From contig WHVA01000266.1 in assembly GCA_015179125.1 (NCBI GenBank), positions 86,626-150,625 on the forward strand: 64,000 bases of DNA, written 5' to 3'. The position numbers and the translations under genes were made by a program. Each line of letters begins with the position of its first letter. The stretch's first letter is position 1. The notes under the pieces are model-generated. The model worked only from the letters and a program-made list of their open reading frames with translations. It was not told the origin of the DNA and did no database searches. Positions 53,194 to 64,000 of the stretch are shown in pieces. This stretch comes from Gautieria morchelliformis. Its lineage: Eukaryota; Basidiomycota; Agaricomycetes; Gomphales; Gomphaceae.

Positions 53194-56100
53194 TCACCCC
53201 CCTCTAGCGTGCTGCGTCCTCGAAGCACGGGACACAAGGGATTGAAATGCCAGCGAGCGGATTCGGCGAGGGGCACCTGGATGTGTCCTATAGAACTCCC
53301 GGAGTTTGTCAGGAGCGGAAACATCTTGCTCCGGGACCCAAGAATTCTCCTCGTACCCATACCCTTCCCATTTCACGAGGAATTGGAGTCGTCCTCGCAC
53401 AAACCGGCTGTCCAGGATCCGTTCCACCACGTAGTGCTCTTCCCCATCTACAATTTCTGGCGGAGGTGGCGGATGAGCCTTCCGATGTGGAATTGGGTCC
53501 TCAAGCATAGGGAGTAACTTCACCACGTTGAAGACGGGGTGGAGGCGGGACATGGACATCGGAAGTCGGAGGCGGTATGCATTCCGTCCAACCCTCCGCG
53601 TCACTGTGAAGGGCCCAAGGTAGCGGTGGGCAAGCTTCTGCGAAGGGCGTGTGGTGCGGATGTCACTTGCATCTAGGTACACCTTGTCTCCAACTTGGTA
53701 CTCTGGGGCAGGAACCCGGCGTCGGTTGTAGTACCTTGCCATGTCATCCTTGGCCTTCGCAAGGGCCGACTTGGCTTCCGAAAGGGTGGAGTCCATGCGG
53801 TCTCGGACTCATTGACCGTCTCGAGTCGGGACTCAGCCTGGCGTGGTTCGAAGCCCATCCGCGGGTGTCGTCCGGAGTCAAGCATGAAGGGAGTCTGTTG
53901 TGTGGCGGAATGGACATGGTTGTTGTATTGGAATTCCGCCAGCGGAAGTAACTCATCCCAGTCATCCTGCCTCTCATTGACAAAGAGGCGGAGATATTGC
54001 TCTAACTCCTGATTGACCCGTTCCGTCTGTCCGTCACCCTGGGATGGTACGCTGTGGTGGTAGCCAGCTTTATGCCGAGCAGGCGGTAGAGCTCCCGAGT
54101 CAGTTCCGCGACAAACTGCGGACCTCGGTCGGAAACAACTTGCTTCGGGAGCCCATGCAACTTCCAGACATGTGCAAGGAACAGGCGGGCCGCTCCGAGG
54201 GCTGTGATCGTCGTGTGCGTCGGAATGAAGTGGGACACCTTGCTCACCGAATCCACGACGTTCATGATCGCGTCGTAGCCATGAGACTCTGGGAGTTCAA
54301 CGATGAAGTCGACACTGATGGTGTCCCAGCGGGATTCGGGAATTGGGAGCGGAACAAGTTCTCCGACGGGCGGACGTCGTTGCGCTTTGGTTCGGAGACA
54401 AAGGTCACACGTCTTCACGTACTGTCCGATGTAGCGGGACATCTGAGGCCACCAGTAATTCCGAGCCACTAACTCCAGCGTCTTCCACCTGCCAGCATGC
54501 CCAGCGACCCGTGTGTCATGGTGCTGGGACACGATGCGACGGCGGAGGTCCGCCCCACCCGGAACATAGACCTTGCCTCTGAAGTGGAGCAGTCCATCAC
54601 GTTCCGACCATTCCGCTGCCCGTACAGACCGTGAGTGCCCTTTCCGGAGTTCCTCCACTGCCTTCACCACCGACTCCTCCTTCTCTCCATTCCGGTACTG
54701 CCTCCGGATATCCCGGAGCATTTCCGCTTCCGCCCCAACTGCAGTTACTCCTTCTAGGGCACGGATTGCAAAGAGACTTGGGCGGAGCAGTGTCATATCC
54801 GCGTTGTCTCCACTTCCGCTTCCGTGATCCGCGCGGCGGGATAGGGCATCGGGCTTGCCCATGGTGCGGCCGGGGCGGTGGTGGAGCATGAAGTCAAACC
54901 GGGACAGGTGTAGGGACCACCGTGCTTGTCGTCGGTTCAGCTTCTTAGACGTGTGGAAATACTCGAGGTTCTTGTGGTCTGTCCAGATCTCAAAAGGGCA
55001 TAGAGCACCCTCGAGGAAGTGTCGCCACTCCTCCAGCGCTCGGATGATTGCCAGCATCTCCTTGTCATGGATCTCATAGTTCCGCTCGACCGGACTAAGG
55101 CTCTTAGAGAAGAAGGCAATCGGATGCCACCCCCCACCATCTTCCGATGACTGCTGTGACAAGACCGCTCCGGTAGCTGCGTCGGAAGAATCCGCCTCGA
55201 CTCGATAAGGGCGAGAGTCGTCGGGAAAGATCAGGACCGGAGCGGAAGTGATCAGCTCCTTGAGTTTGTCAAAGGAAGTCTGTTCCGGCTCTCCCCACCG
55301 CCATCCAACCTCCTTCTTGGTGAGGTCGAAGAGGGCACGGGCGTGGCAGGAGAAGTCCTTGATGAACCGCCGGTAGAAATTGACAAACCCAATGAAGGAC
55401 TGGACCTCCTTCTTGTTTCGCGGCACGGGCCAATCCGATACACCGGAAACTTTGACTGGGTCCATTTCCACCTTCCCTTCCGACACAATCACCCCAAGAT
55501 ACTCTATCCGCGTCCGCTCAAATTCGCACTTTTCCGGCTTGAGACACAGGTTGTACTCCCGGAGCCGTTCCAGCACTCTCCGCACGACTTCCCGATGTTC
55601 GGACATTGTTTTCGTGAAAATGAGGATGTCATCGAGGTAGACGCAGACAACCCCTTCTGCTATCATGTCACGGAAAATGTCATTCATCATCGTCTGGAAT
55701 GTGGCGGGACTGTTGGTGAGGCCAAAGAACATGACCTGTGGCTCAAAGAGTCCTCGATTGGTGCGGAATGCGGCCTTCCACTCGTCTCCCTCCCGGATCC
55801 GGACATTGTTGAAGCCCCAGCGGACATCCAGCTTAGTGAAGTACCTCGCCCCGCGGAGTTGTGTGATCAGTTCGGAAATGAGTGGAATGGGGTACCGGTT
55901 CTTGATCGTGATCGCATTCAAGGCCCGGTAGTCCTGCACAAGTCTGAGCGAGCCATCCTTCTTCTTGATGAAGAACACCGGAGATGCCATGGGTGACTTG
56001 GAGGGGCGGATCCTCCCTGTACGGAGGTTTTCCGCAAGGAATGCATCGAGCTCTACCTGCTCCTTGGGTGACAGCGGGTAGACCTTGCAGTTGGTGGGCT

Positions 56101-57099
56101 TTGACCCAGGCTCCAACTCGATGGCGTGGTCCCACAGCTTCCGTGGAGGCAGGGTATCAAACGACTCCTTGGAAAAGACGTCCTCAAACTCCCGCAGGTA
56201 CTCCGGAATTTCCGCCTCCACTCTATCATACCTCTTAGAGGCTTCAGCAAGGCGTTGCGAAATATTTCCGGTGGCGCGGATGTGTTCCGCCTCCGGCGGA
56301 AGGTTTACGTACAGCAAGCGCTCCCCTTCCGTCAGAGTGTCTTCCAGGCCGAGTCGGATGGCGTCGGAATCGGAATTGGAAGGGGGATCCGGGTCAAATT
56401 CCGCTTCCGAGTCTTCTTCTGCAAGCAGTGGATGGGGGCCGGAACGACATGTCTGTATGAGCCGTTCGGTCTTCCGCTGCTCCTGGCGCTCCTTCCGCAC
56501 TTCCGACCGGCACATGTGACACTTGGCTGGACACCGACTCATCAGTACCTTCCGAGTCTGCCAATTGATCTCCGGGTTGTGCTCTTGAAGCCAGGTAAAC
56601 CCGAGGATGATGTCTTGCTTCCCCAGGCTGGTGACAGCGAAGGAAGTGCGTTCCGAGTGTCCATCGTAGCGGAGAATTGTGTCCACTATCTCCGTGATGG
56701 ACCCTGCCTCATTGGGGCTTCCATCCACATTGAACACCGGGATTGCACGTTGCAACTTCCGCGTGGTCAGTCGGTTCCGTTCCACATAGTCCCGGTCCAT
56801 AAACTGACCAGTGGCCCCGCAATCGACAAGGGCGGGTCCGGATTTGACTTCCGCCGTATCTGTCGTCTGGATCTCTACCTTAATGACTAGTGACTTGGGG
56901 CCAGGGGTGGCAGCAACAACATAGCGCTTCGGAAGGCGTCTCTCCCAAGGGCGGATGCGGGATGGACGGGGTGTCAGATTTGGTTTTTGTGTGACTTTAT
57001 CCGGTGGGTCTGTACGAAGTGAGGGGAGTGGGGCTTTTCATTCTCTACTTCAAGACAGGCAAACCGGTTATGTACAGGCAGCAGGGGCACACATCTCAC
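53194..57099 (-). pseudogene. Pol of element 2, three single-base deletions
   Basis: Same domain order as in element 1, and the reverse transcriptase is uninterrupted (MFFGLTNSPATFQTMMNDIF; VYLDDILIFTKTM). The Arg codons that are TGA in element 1 are CGA here. Compared with element 1, one base is missing near 57,030 (a C-run before the protease), one near 54,041 (inside the integrase, at the HPQGDG block) and one near 53,806 (between integrase and chromodomain). The frame stops at 53,194 with the TGA that abuts the LTR, the natural end of this pol. The large open frame 54,002-56,800 covers protease to integrase. Confidence 0.92.
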
Positions 57100-58271
57100 C
57101 CGCTGCGTGTCACAAAATCCGACGCATCTTCCGCTTCCGGTAGACCATGTTCCGCATTTTCGGAAAGTTCTTCCGCAGTGGGCACTCCGTTTATGTCTGC
57201 AAGTGCGAGGAACTCTGGAAGGATCTCGAGTTTCTCCTCTGTGGTCATAAGCCGGATATCAAAGGCTTGGGGGCACTCGCGAGCATAGTGGCCTGGTTGT
57301 CGGCAGCGGAAGCAGGTGATAGTTCCGTGGCCTTTTCCGCGCATGCGGTCAACATCCATCGGGGCAGGGCCACTCTTCGAGGGAGGAGGGCTATGGTTCC
57401 TAATAGGAGCAGGCGGAGCAAGCATCGGAAATAATTTCCGTGTGGGAATGAATGCGCTTCCGGGTTTTGGCACAGGTGGAGTAGGACGAGCGGAACTGCG
57501 TGTCGTGTTCCGACTCGTCTCCACGAAGGCCTCATTTGCCTCCCTGTTCCGAGAAACCTTCTGCGCAGCTTGGTACCACCCTTCCGGGTCATCAAAATCC
57601 GGAGCTCCATCCCCAAGCAGCGCAACTTGGTTCTGGAGCGTCGGATCAAGTCCTCGTCGGAATTTGATGACGATCGTCTTGTCGTCGTCATATTCCGCAA
57701 GGTCGATGAGCTCCTGGAAGCGATCGATGTAGTCATCGACCGGATCTTTGGCCTGGTACCAGCTCGTCCCCTCGAGCTTTGTAAGGGCTGTGAGCTGCTC
57801 GTTTTTCGGGCAGAACTGGTCGGAAAATGTTTTCTCGAACGCGTCCCAGTCCCGGAAGTAGTTCCCCTTGCCCTTTGCTTCATGTCGGATCACCTTGTTT
57901 GCAAAACGGGCTGCGCGGTCCGATTTGAAAAAGGACAATGTCCAGTGAATCCGAGCCTGGTCGTTCGGAAAGAGGTCTCCGACAATTGCGAAGTAGATGC
58001 TGCATGTGTTGAAGAATGCGCGTCCCTTCTCCCGATCTCCGTCAAAGTCCGCCGGAGTTGCGGGTTTGACCTTTGCTAACTTCGCGGACATCCTCTTTTC
58101 CGCTAGTTCCGCTTTTCTGAAATCCGGATCATCCAGCATTTCATTTCCACCACCTTGTGGAATATCTAACTTAGCCAAAATCGCTTGTAAGGCTGTTTCA
58201 ATCGCGTCGGTCTTCATCCGGTTCCGCGTCAATTCCTCCTCCATATTCCGAAGACGATCGTCCGGATCCAT
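57096..58271 (-). CDS. Gag of element 2, intact
   Basis: The first ATG is complementary to 58,269-58,271 (MDPDDRLRNMEEELTRNRMK). The frame upstream is open back to about 58,469, inside the LTR. Capsid blocks match element 1 (FFNTCSIYFAIVGDLFPND; WYQAKDPVDDYIDRFQELID) and the zinc knuckle is CFRCRQPGHYARECP. No stop interrupts it, unlike element 1, so this copy may still encode a full gag. It overlaps pol by four bases in the -1 frame, exactly as in element 1. Confidence 0.9.
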   Translation of the reverse strand: MDPDDRLRNMEEELTRNRMKTDAIETALQAILAKLDIPQGGGNEMLDDPDFRKAELAEKRMSAKLAKVKPATPADFDGDREKGRAFFNTCSIYFAIVGDLFPNDQARIHWTLSFFKSDRAARFANKVIRHEAKGKGNYFRDWDAFEKTFSDQFCPKNEQLTALTKLEGTSWYQAKDPVDDYIDRFQELIDLAEYDDDKTIVIKFRRGLDPTLQNQVALLGDGAPDFDDPEGWYQAAQKVSRNREANEAFVETSRNTTRSSARPTPPVPKPGSAFIPTRKLFPMLAPPAPIRNHSPPPSKSGPAPMDVDRMRGKGHGTITCFRCRQPGHYARECPQAFDIRLMTTEEKLEILPEFLALADINGVPTAEELSENAEHGLPEAEDASDFVTRSG

Positions 58272-58446
58272 GTTGGAAGGAGAAATATGGGACGGGATTT
58301 CCGGGGTTGGGAGCTCAACGTAAGAAGAGGGGCTGTCGTACGCTGTATGTGCGGAAGAGGTTGCGATCTCCGAGTCGCTGTCTCCGATTCCGAACGCACC
58401 TATGGCGAATGCAACGCGCAGTACGACCGCCGGTCCTCTAGGGAAG

Positions 58447-58631
58447 AGACTTTTCTGCTGTAAGGGCAACCCTGGCTAGTCGTGGAGATCACACTACCAC
58501 ACAACTGACAAGGGGAAATCCAAAGTATGTATAAATGAACAGAGCATACAAGAGAGGGGGTTCTCACCTGACAAGGGGAAATCCAAAGAGAAAAGTCTAA
58601 GGACCCCCAATGTCAGCGAGCCCGTATTATA
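58447..58631 (-). promoter_or_regulatory. LTR promoter and self-priming site of element 2
   Basis: The arrangement matches element 1: a TATA box at 58,625-58,631, the predicted transcript start AGACTTTTCT at 58,589-58,598, and its complement AGAAAAGTCT at 58,447-58,456, two bases inside the LTR border. Confidence 0.7.
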
Positions 58632-58954
58632 CTACGCTGCGCAGCCAGGGACAACGCTTGGCACCCGCCATCAACCCTGCATCCCCCTGACCCTTGATCG
58701 AGCCTTGATGCCACCTATTATGCAAGTCGCTTGATTTCCGACACTGTTCCGGGGCGGAAGTCGGAAATTGGAGTGGAACTGGCAAGGCGAACGGAACTGG
58801 TGGAAGTTCTCCCAGAAGCGGAATCGTTCCCGAAAGCGGATGCGGAGATGGAATCGGAACCGGAAGCGGAGTCGGAAATGGAGTCGGGTCGGAAATGGAG
58901 TCGGAACTGGGTGTGGTGTCGGAACTGGAAATGGAAAACAGGGTGTCCCTGACA
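58459..58954 (-). repeat. 5' LTR of element 2
   Basis: 496 bp. The 17-bp difference from the other LTR is a tandem duplication of GTCGGAAATGGAGTCGG near 58,880-58,915. The TATA box (TATAATA on the minus strand) is at 58,625-58,631. Confidence 0.93.
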
Positions 58955-59042
58955 GGGACATGGGTGAGGAGGAGTCAGACGACGGTGGGCCGGGGTAGAT
59001 AATGTTTGTGGAGCGTATAGGGGGTAGATCGAGGGGTGGTGA

Positions 59043-60714
59043 CTACCTACAGGTACATATTGTGGAGCAACATAGTGTGATCACGAAAATGGGACAGGGT
59101 CGAGACAGGAGGAGAAAGGGGGGGGAGGAATGATGGGACTCGATCGTCCGGTTGATCCGCGATGTGAATGCGGCGTTGTGAGCCCGTGAGCTCGCGCGAC
59201 TCCTCGACTCGGCTCGACTCGACTCGACTCGACTCACTGCACGCGTGCGCGCCTCGATGGATTCGTTTGACTCGCGGGTAATGGGAACTCGTCGACGGAA
59301 GGAGTAGTCAGTAACTGGTGGATTAAGGAAGGGTGAATGGATCGCTGGGTACTGTACAGGTTGTTTCCTAACACCTTTGACCCGGGGCGCAAGGGCCTTC
59401 AACCACATCCAGATGTCCATGTCGTCTAGGTTGAAGGTGCCATCCACATTGTCACAGATGGCTGATGGGATTCCTTCAGGGTTGTGTATCCAACCCTTCA
59501 GGATGGCCACGATATCGTGCGGGGTACCGCCCGCTATCACAAGACAATCCCTTTTGGGATTGCGAGCGCGTGGTTCACGCTCGATGCATTTAAATACACC
59601 GATCATCTCGCGCGTACGCGCGAGCTGTGGCATTTCTTTTGCCCGCGCTAGGAGTTCGACGAAGCGTGGGTTGTCGAGCGGGCAGACGTCGTACCATTGA
59701 GTACGACGCTGTTGGGCCTTCCCTACTGGCCATGGTAGGAGGCCCGTCTTGGAGATCGGTGGATCTCCGAGTGGGATGAGCGTCCCCTCCCCCGGGTAGG
59801 GAGGGTGAACTGTCCCCACCGGTGGAGGCAGGGCCACGCCAGGCCCGATGTACTGGGCCTTGACCTGTGCTATCCGCCGTTGAAGGGCGGGGTCGTTGAC
59901 AGTGTGCGACGATGACGCCGCTAGGTAAGCGCTAATTGCACTTTCCCTCACAATAGCTAGCCCATTGATGGTGTTGGGGGAGCCGCGCAATTTCTTACAC
60001 TTTTTCTTTGGCTGCTCTGCCAGCCGCTGTGCCCTTTCCGGGTTGTACGTCTTCCAGACGGATGAGCCTGACTCCCATCCTTCTGGGACGCCATACACAG
60101 AGTCAGAAGGCACGCTATGCCCTTCCATCGTGGTCATCGTTGGGGTCGGCACCGACAATCAGGACGCTAGCCCCGATGTTGCGCGCGCTGGCAAAGGCGC
60201 CGTCGCGCGAAGTGATGATGGCCCGGCCACTGGGTCCGTGGCCGGGTCATGTCGCGGCCTTTTTGAGGCAACGTGGGCCAGGGTAACCTGGAGCTGGGCT
60301 GCGCTCAGCTGCTGCTCCAGTTCCTTGATCTTGGCGCTCAGTTTCGAGCGCGTCGTCGCGGTCTTCGACCGTGTGTTCCAACTCCTTGACCTCTTTTTTG
60401 AGGTCGTGGATGTCACGGAGGAGCTCTTCTCGCGCATCATGCGCGATGCCCCTTGGGAGCCATCCCCAGGCTGCATTGACGGTGTCGCCGATGTCTTCGT
60501 CCCGCAATTTGACCTTGCAGGTGCCTGTTGCGGCCCTTAAGTGCGCGGCGTAGTCCATGCACGTTGCGCAATCGTCCGGGTGGACGATGGCGAGGGCGTC
60601 CTCCCATCCCACGATCATCCAGTGCTCCTGGTCTACTGGAGCATGGAGAATATCTGCGGCCCCCTGTCTCAGGGCCGTTGCTCGCGTTGTGGACGTTGAC
60701 AGATCAACGTCCAT
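59043..60714 (-). pseudogene. Broken ORF of an expanded fungal family, transposon-associated
   Basis: It begins MDVDLSTSTTRATALRQGAA, then DQEHWMIVGWEDALAIVHPD, DDCATCMDYAAHLRAATGTC and a coiled coil (LLRDIHDLKKEVKELEHTVE). The frame must change near 60,345 (to KIKELEQQLSAAQLQVTLAH) and again near 60,170. The long downstream part (60,158-59,043) reads MTTMEGHSVPSDSVYGVPEG, RTQWYDVCPLDNPRFVELLA, CIEREPRARNPKRDCLVIAG and DGTFNLDDMDIWMWLKALAP. I recognise this plan from many repetitive hypothetical proteins in Agaricomycetes and suspect that it travels with Ty3-type elements. No zinc knuckle or enzyme motif is visible. Function unknown. Confidence 0.55.
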
Positions 60715-60901
60715 CCCATCTTTGGGGGCATCATCTTCGTGGGTAGAAGATGGTGGTTACTTCCAAGAAGCGATGCGCCCTCGGAAAGATCCGAGGTGAA
60801 AATTTACCCGCCCCATGGCCGGCATGTCACATGGTCTGCACGTGACAGATGCGTCTAGCGGCGTCTGGGGAGGTCGCATGGCTTGCTCACCCCCCGAAGC
60901 T

Positions 60902-63900
60902 CTAGATAGCTAGGGCTTCAAGGTCCTTGCAGGACGACATGGATTCCCATGTCACGTCACCTAGGGTCCAACGGACCTGGAACTCCAGGTCCATCGAGTT
61001 TATCCATTGATGTGCGATAATCTTGTCGACGAGCCACTCCTCGTCGTCATTCGCTCCAAAGTCATAAAATGACTTGGCCTCATGACGAGGGAACAATTTG
61101 TCATTGTTAGCCTCGTATCGCCGTACAAGGCTTGAATGGAAGACCGGCGAAATGTGACGGCTTTTCAGCTTGTCGAGAAGATCAAGGGTCACTGTCGAGG
61201 CGTCGTTGTGAGCCTCGACAATGCGGTACAGTCCGATGTACTGCGGGACTAGTTTTCTGGCTCTTCCTTTCGGGAGAGTTAGGTTTTGTGTCGAAAGGTA
61301 GACGCGGTCGTTGGCCACGTACCTGTCGCTCGCCATACGTTTCTTGTTTGCATGAAATGTTTGCATCACTCGATGCTCTATGATTGCATCGTGTGCCGCC
61401 ATCAGGTTCCATTTTGCCTGATTTGAACGGGGTATCCACGGCTATGGGGAGGTCTATCCGCGGCATATAGCCGTGGTTCAGCTCGAAAGGTGTGAACCCT
61501 GTGGTCGTGCTGACGTTGCTGTTGAGGGCGACCTCAACCATTGGGCATTTCAATGCCCAATCCTTCTGATCGTCCCTGACAACCGCGCACAATATCTGGC
61601 TGATCGAGCGGTTTGCCCACTCGGTGGCTCCATCCGTTTGGGGATGGAAGGCAGTTGACATGAGGAGCTTAGTCCCCATGAGTCGCTGTAGTTCACACCA
61701 GAAGATCGACGTGAACTTTGAGTCTCTGTCCGAGACGATGGAGTCAGGAACTCCGTGGAGTCGAACGACCTCCTTCAGAAACAGCCAGGCTACTCCCTTG
61801 GCTGACATGCTCGTCGTGGTTGGTACGAGGTGTACGAGCGACGTTAGTCGGTCGATGACTACCATCAGGTAGTCACAGTCATTGGATTTGGGCAGGGGCC
61901 CCATGAAGTCGATGCCAATCGACTGCCACAGCCTATCCCAAATGGGTAGGCTGTGTAGTAGGCCTTTGGGCCATTGTGGTCTGGTTTTCGTCATCTGACA
62001 CCTCACGCACGATGTGCAGAACGCTTCTATGTCTGGGCTCATGCCTGGCCACCAATATGCTCTTCGAACGTAGTTCGAAGTCTTCAGATGGCCATAGTGG
62101 CCAACTATCTGATGTGCCCAATCAATGATGATTTCGATCAGCTTCCTTCCCCCTTGAAGAACAGAGCGGGGGACGGCAATGATGTCTCTTTTGAGCTGGT
62201 TCTTAGTCCAGATCAGCCCGTCCCAGATCCTGAATCTCGGATGCGCGTCCGGGTGCGCCATGATCTTTGTGAACATGGCGTCACTGTGGTACGCGTCTCG
62301 TAGGACCTTAGACAGGTCTACGCCTTGCTCGACGACCTGGCACAGGGGCGCGCCATCATTTCCTGCGGCGATGACTCTGACATCATCGTCGTCATCGTCG
62401 CGTGACGCGGGACGTTTGCGGGCTCTGGTGAGCCATCGTTTAATGCGGCGGATTCCGTTACTCTCGCCTCTGTCTTCTCAGCGAGGTGTTTAGAGCGTCT
62501 TGTCGCCGCTGTTTGCAGCTCGATATACCGGTTGGTGGGGAATAACTCACCATCTGGGTCTAAACGCGCATCTGCGTTCATGAAGACGTGGTCCGGGTGA
62601 TTGTCATCACTCGTGTCATTCTCGTAGTAGTGCAACAGGCAGTCCGCTACCTTGTTCTCTACACTGTCAACATGAACGGTGTTGAAATTGAACCAGGAGA
62701 GAAACTCCCACCATCTGACCTGGCGGTCAGATAAGCTCTTCTGGGTCTCAAAGTACTCGAGCCCTTTGTGGTCTGTGACGAGGGGCCCCAGCAGTTTGTC
62801 CTCCCATTTCATGAGAGCCTCGAGCACTGCAATCGTCTCGTGCTCGTGAGTCCGGTAGTGTTGCTGAGCAATGCTGAACTTCTTTGACAAGAAGCCGGCA
62901 GGTTTACAGGTCTTCCCAGTCAGGACCTTGGCCATAGACTGCACCGACGCCGGCTTTTGACTCGTCGGTGATCACCCAGATCGGCTCTGGGCACCTTGTG
63001 TCTACTGGACGCAGGATCGGGGCCTTACAGGCCAATGCCTTAATGCTTTGCCAGCATTTGTCTAGTAGTGGAGTCCATTCGAATGGGCGGTTATTACGCG
63101 CACAGCCCGATAGTGGGGTGGTATATGTACTAACATCTGGCATGTAGGTGTGCCAGATACTGTACCAGCCCGAGGAAACGCTGGACGTCGTTGAACGTCC
63201 GTGGCCTACGCCACTCGCGGATGCGTTGCATCTTGTCCTCGTCGGCATGTACCCCTCGGCCATCGATGATATGGCCGAGACACTCCATTCAGATGGAATA
63301 GAGGTCCACCTTTTTCTTGCTCAGAAAAAGGTGATTCTTCCTCAGTCTGTCAAAGACGACGTAGAGGTGCTCTTCATGCTCTGTATTGAGAGTGAGAATA
63401 TGAAGATGTCGTCCATGTATACATGGACGAAGCGACCTATGCAGTTGTGGAAAATGGCTGTCATCAGCTGTTGGAATGTTGATGGGGCATTACAGTCCCC
63501 CATCTGTATCACCTGGCTCCTGAAGGTGCCAAGGATCGTGGCAAAGGCAGTCTTTGCTACGTGATCCGGATGGATCCGGATCTGCTCGTATGCTTCTGAC
63601 GTATCGAGTTTGTTCGATACCGACAGCGAGCCATGTCGCTGCGAATGATATCCTGATACAGGAAGGGCATGACGTCCTTCACCGTGTTCTCGTTCTGCTG
63701 GCGCAGATCGAAGACGGTTCGCAATGTACCGTTCTTCTTCGGCACACACAGCATGGGCATGCCTGCTGCGTCACTGCCGGAATCCACCACTTTGCAGTGG
63801 TGTATCGTTCTATCTTAGCCGACAGTTCCTCTCGGAAGTGTTCGGGGCATTTCGGTAGTCGATACCGATGTGCTTGTTGGGATCGATGAGGTTGATCTCA

Positions 63901-64000
63901 TGGTTGATCTCCCGTAGTGGCGGAGTTCTAATGGAATTCCACTGACTAAGTCAGTGATTCGTTCCATCCATTCCTCGCGGAGGCGAGGAGGGTCATCATC
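60902..64000 (-). pseudogene. Pol of a fourth Ty3-type element, runs off the right edge
   Basis: Minus-strand pol of a family distinct from elements 1-3. RT pieces: MPMLCVPKKNGTLRTVFDLR, KLDTSEAYEQIRIHPDHVAK, FVHVYMDDIFIFS (catalytic DD). RNase H pieces: EPIWVITDESKAGVGAVYGQ and YRTHEHETIAVLEALMKWED. Integrase: HQIVGHYGHLKTSNYVRRAY, CTSCVRCQMTK, then IGIDFMGPLPKSND, IVSDRDSKFTSIFW and TDGATEWANRSISQILC. A C-terminal chromo-like part reads EEWLVDKIIAHQWINSMDLE and VRWTLGDVTWESMSSC. The frame changes at about 61,400, 62,300, 62,920, 63,260 and 63,560, so the copy is dead. Protease and gag must lie beyond 64,000. No LTR could be identified. Confidence 0.85.

Larger units (their letters stand above)
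52715..58954 (-). mobile_element. Chromovirus element 2, same family as element 1, inverted
   Basis: Minus-strand copy of the element 1 family. The 5' LTR is at 58,459-58,954 (496 bp) and the 3' LTR at 52,715-53,193 (479 bp). The LTRs differ by about six substitutions, a 17-bp tandem duplication in the 5' copy and two 1-bp indels. The gag frame is intact. Pol is broken by three single-base deletions relative to element 1. The outside flanks do not match (GGGGT on the left, GGGAC on the right), so this is not a simple insertion with its target duplication. Confidence 0.93.

Overview
The window reads as nuclear DNA of a filamentous basidiomycete, most likely an Agaricomycete. The host genes are split by many 45-70 bp GT-AG introns. 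They include fungal LCB1, an SPO14/PLD1-type phospholipase D, a mushroom-type small secreted protein and an O-methyltransferase. The right half is packed with chromoviruses, a RNase H-bearing LINE and a DIRS-like tyrosine-recombinase retroelement. I see no prokaryotic features, no CRISPR array and no tRNA gene.

The left part (1-26.7 kb) is ordinary gene space. In order it holds: the 5' part of LCB1 (minus, runs off the left edge); a HxxxD acyltransferase-like gene with frame breaks (plus); an aldo/keto reductase (plus); a long FHA-domain nuclear protein whose layout recalls Ki-67 (plus); a CinA-type amidase-domain protein (plus); some unrecognised exons (plus); a small secreted protein (plus); a COMT-type O-methyltransferase (minus); a WW-domain protein (minus); phospholipase D with PX, PH and two HKD motifs (minus); and a mushroom-type membrane-anchored protein of unknown function with a PGPGGGS repeat (minus). 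I see no clear pathway cluster.

The right part (27-64 kb) is a transposon graveyard. A LINE (about 27.2-40.08 kb) is cut inside ORF2 by a chromovirus (element 1, 29,894-36,659; TSD GTATC), which is itself cut in pol by a solo LTR (32,879-33,366; TSD GCATC). A DIRS-like element (about 41.57-46.74 kb, minus) lies directly against a truncated homeodomain gene. Next come a 5'-truncated chromovirus (element 3, about 48.2-52.7 kb, minus), a second copy of the element 1 family in inverted orientation (element 2, 52,715-58,954, minus), a broken ORF of an expanded fungal family (59.0-60.7 kb) and a fourth Ty3-type pol that runs off the right edge (60.9-64 kb).

The most interesting signals are: (i) a self-priming signature in elements 1 and 2, where the predicted first ten transcript bases are complementary to the site just inside the 5' LTR; (ii) a probable 301-bp spliceosomal intron inside the DIRS-like reverse transcriptase; (iii) nonsense codons in element 1 that arose by CpG transition; (iv) the Ki-67-like FHA protein; (v) an extra ORF between pol and the 3' LTR of element 3; and (vi) a retroelement copy whose two flanks do not match.
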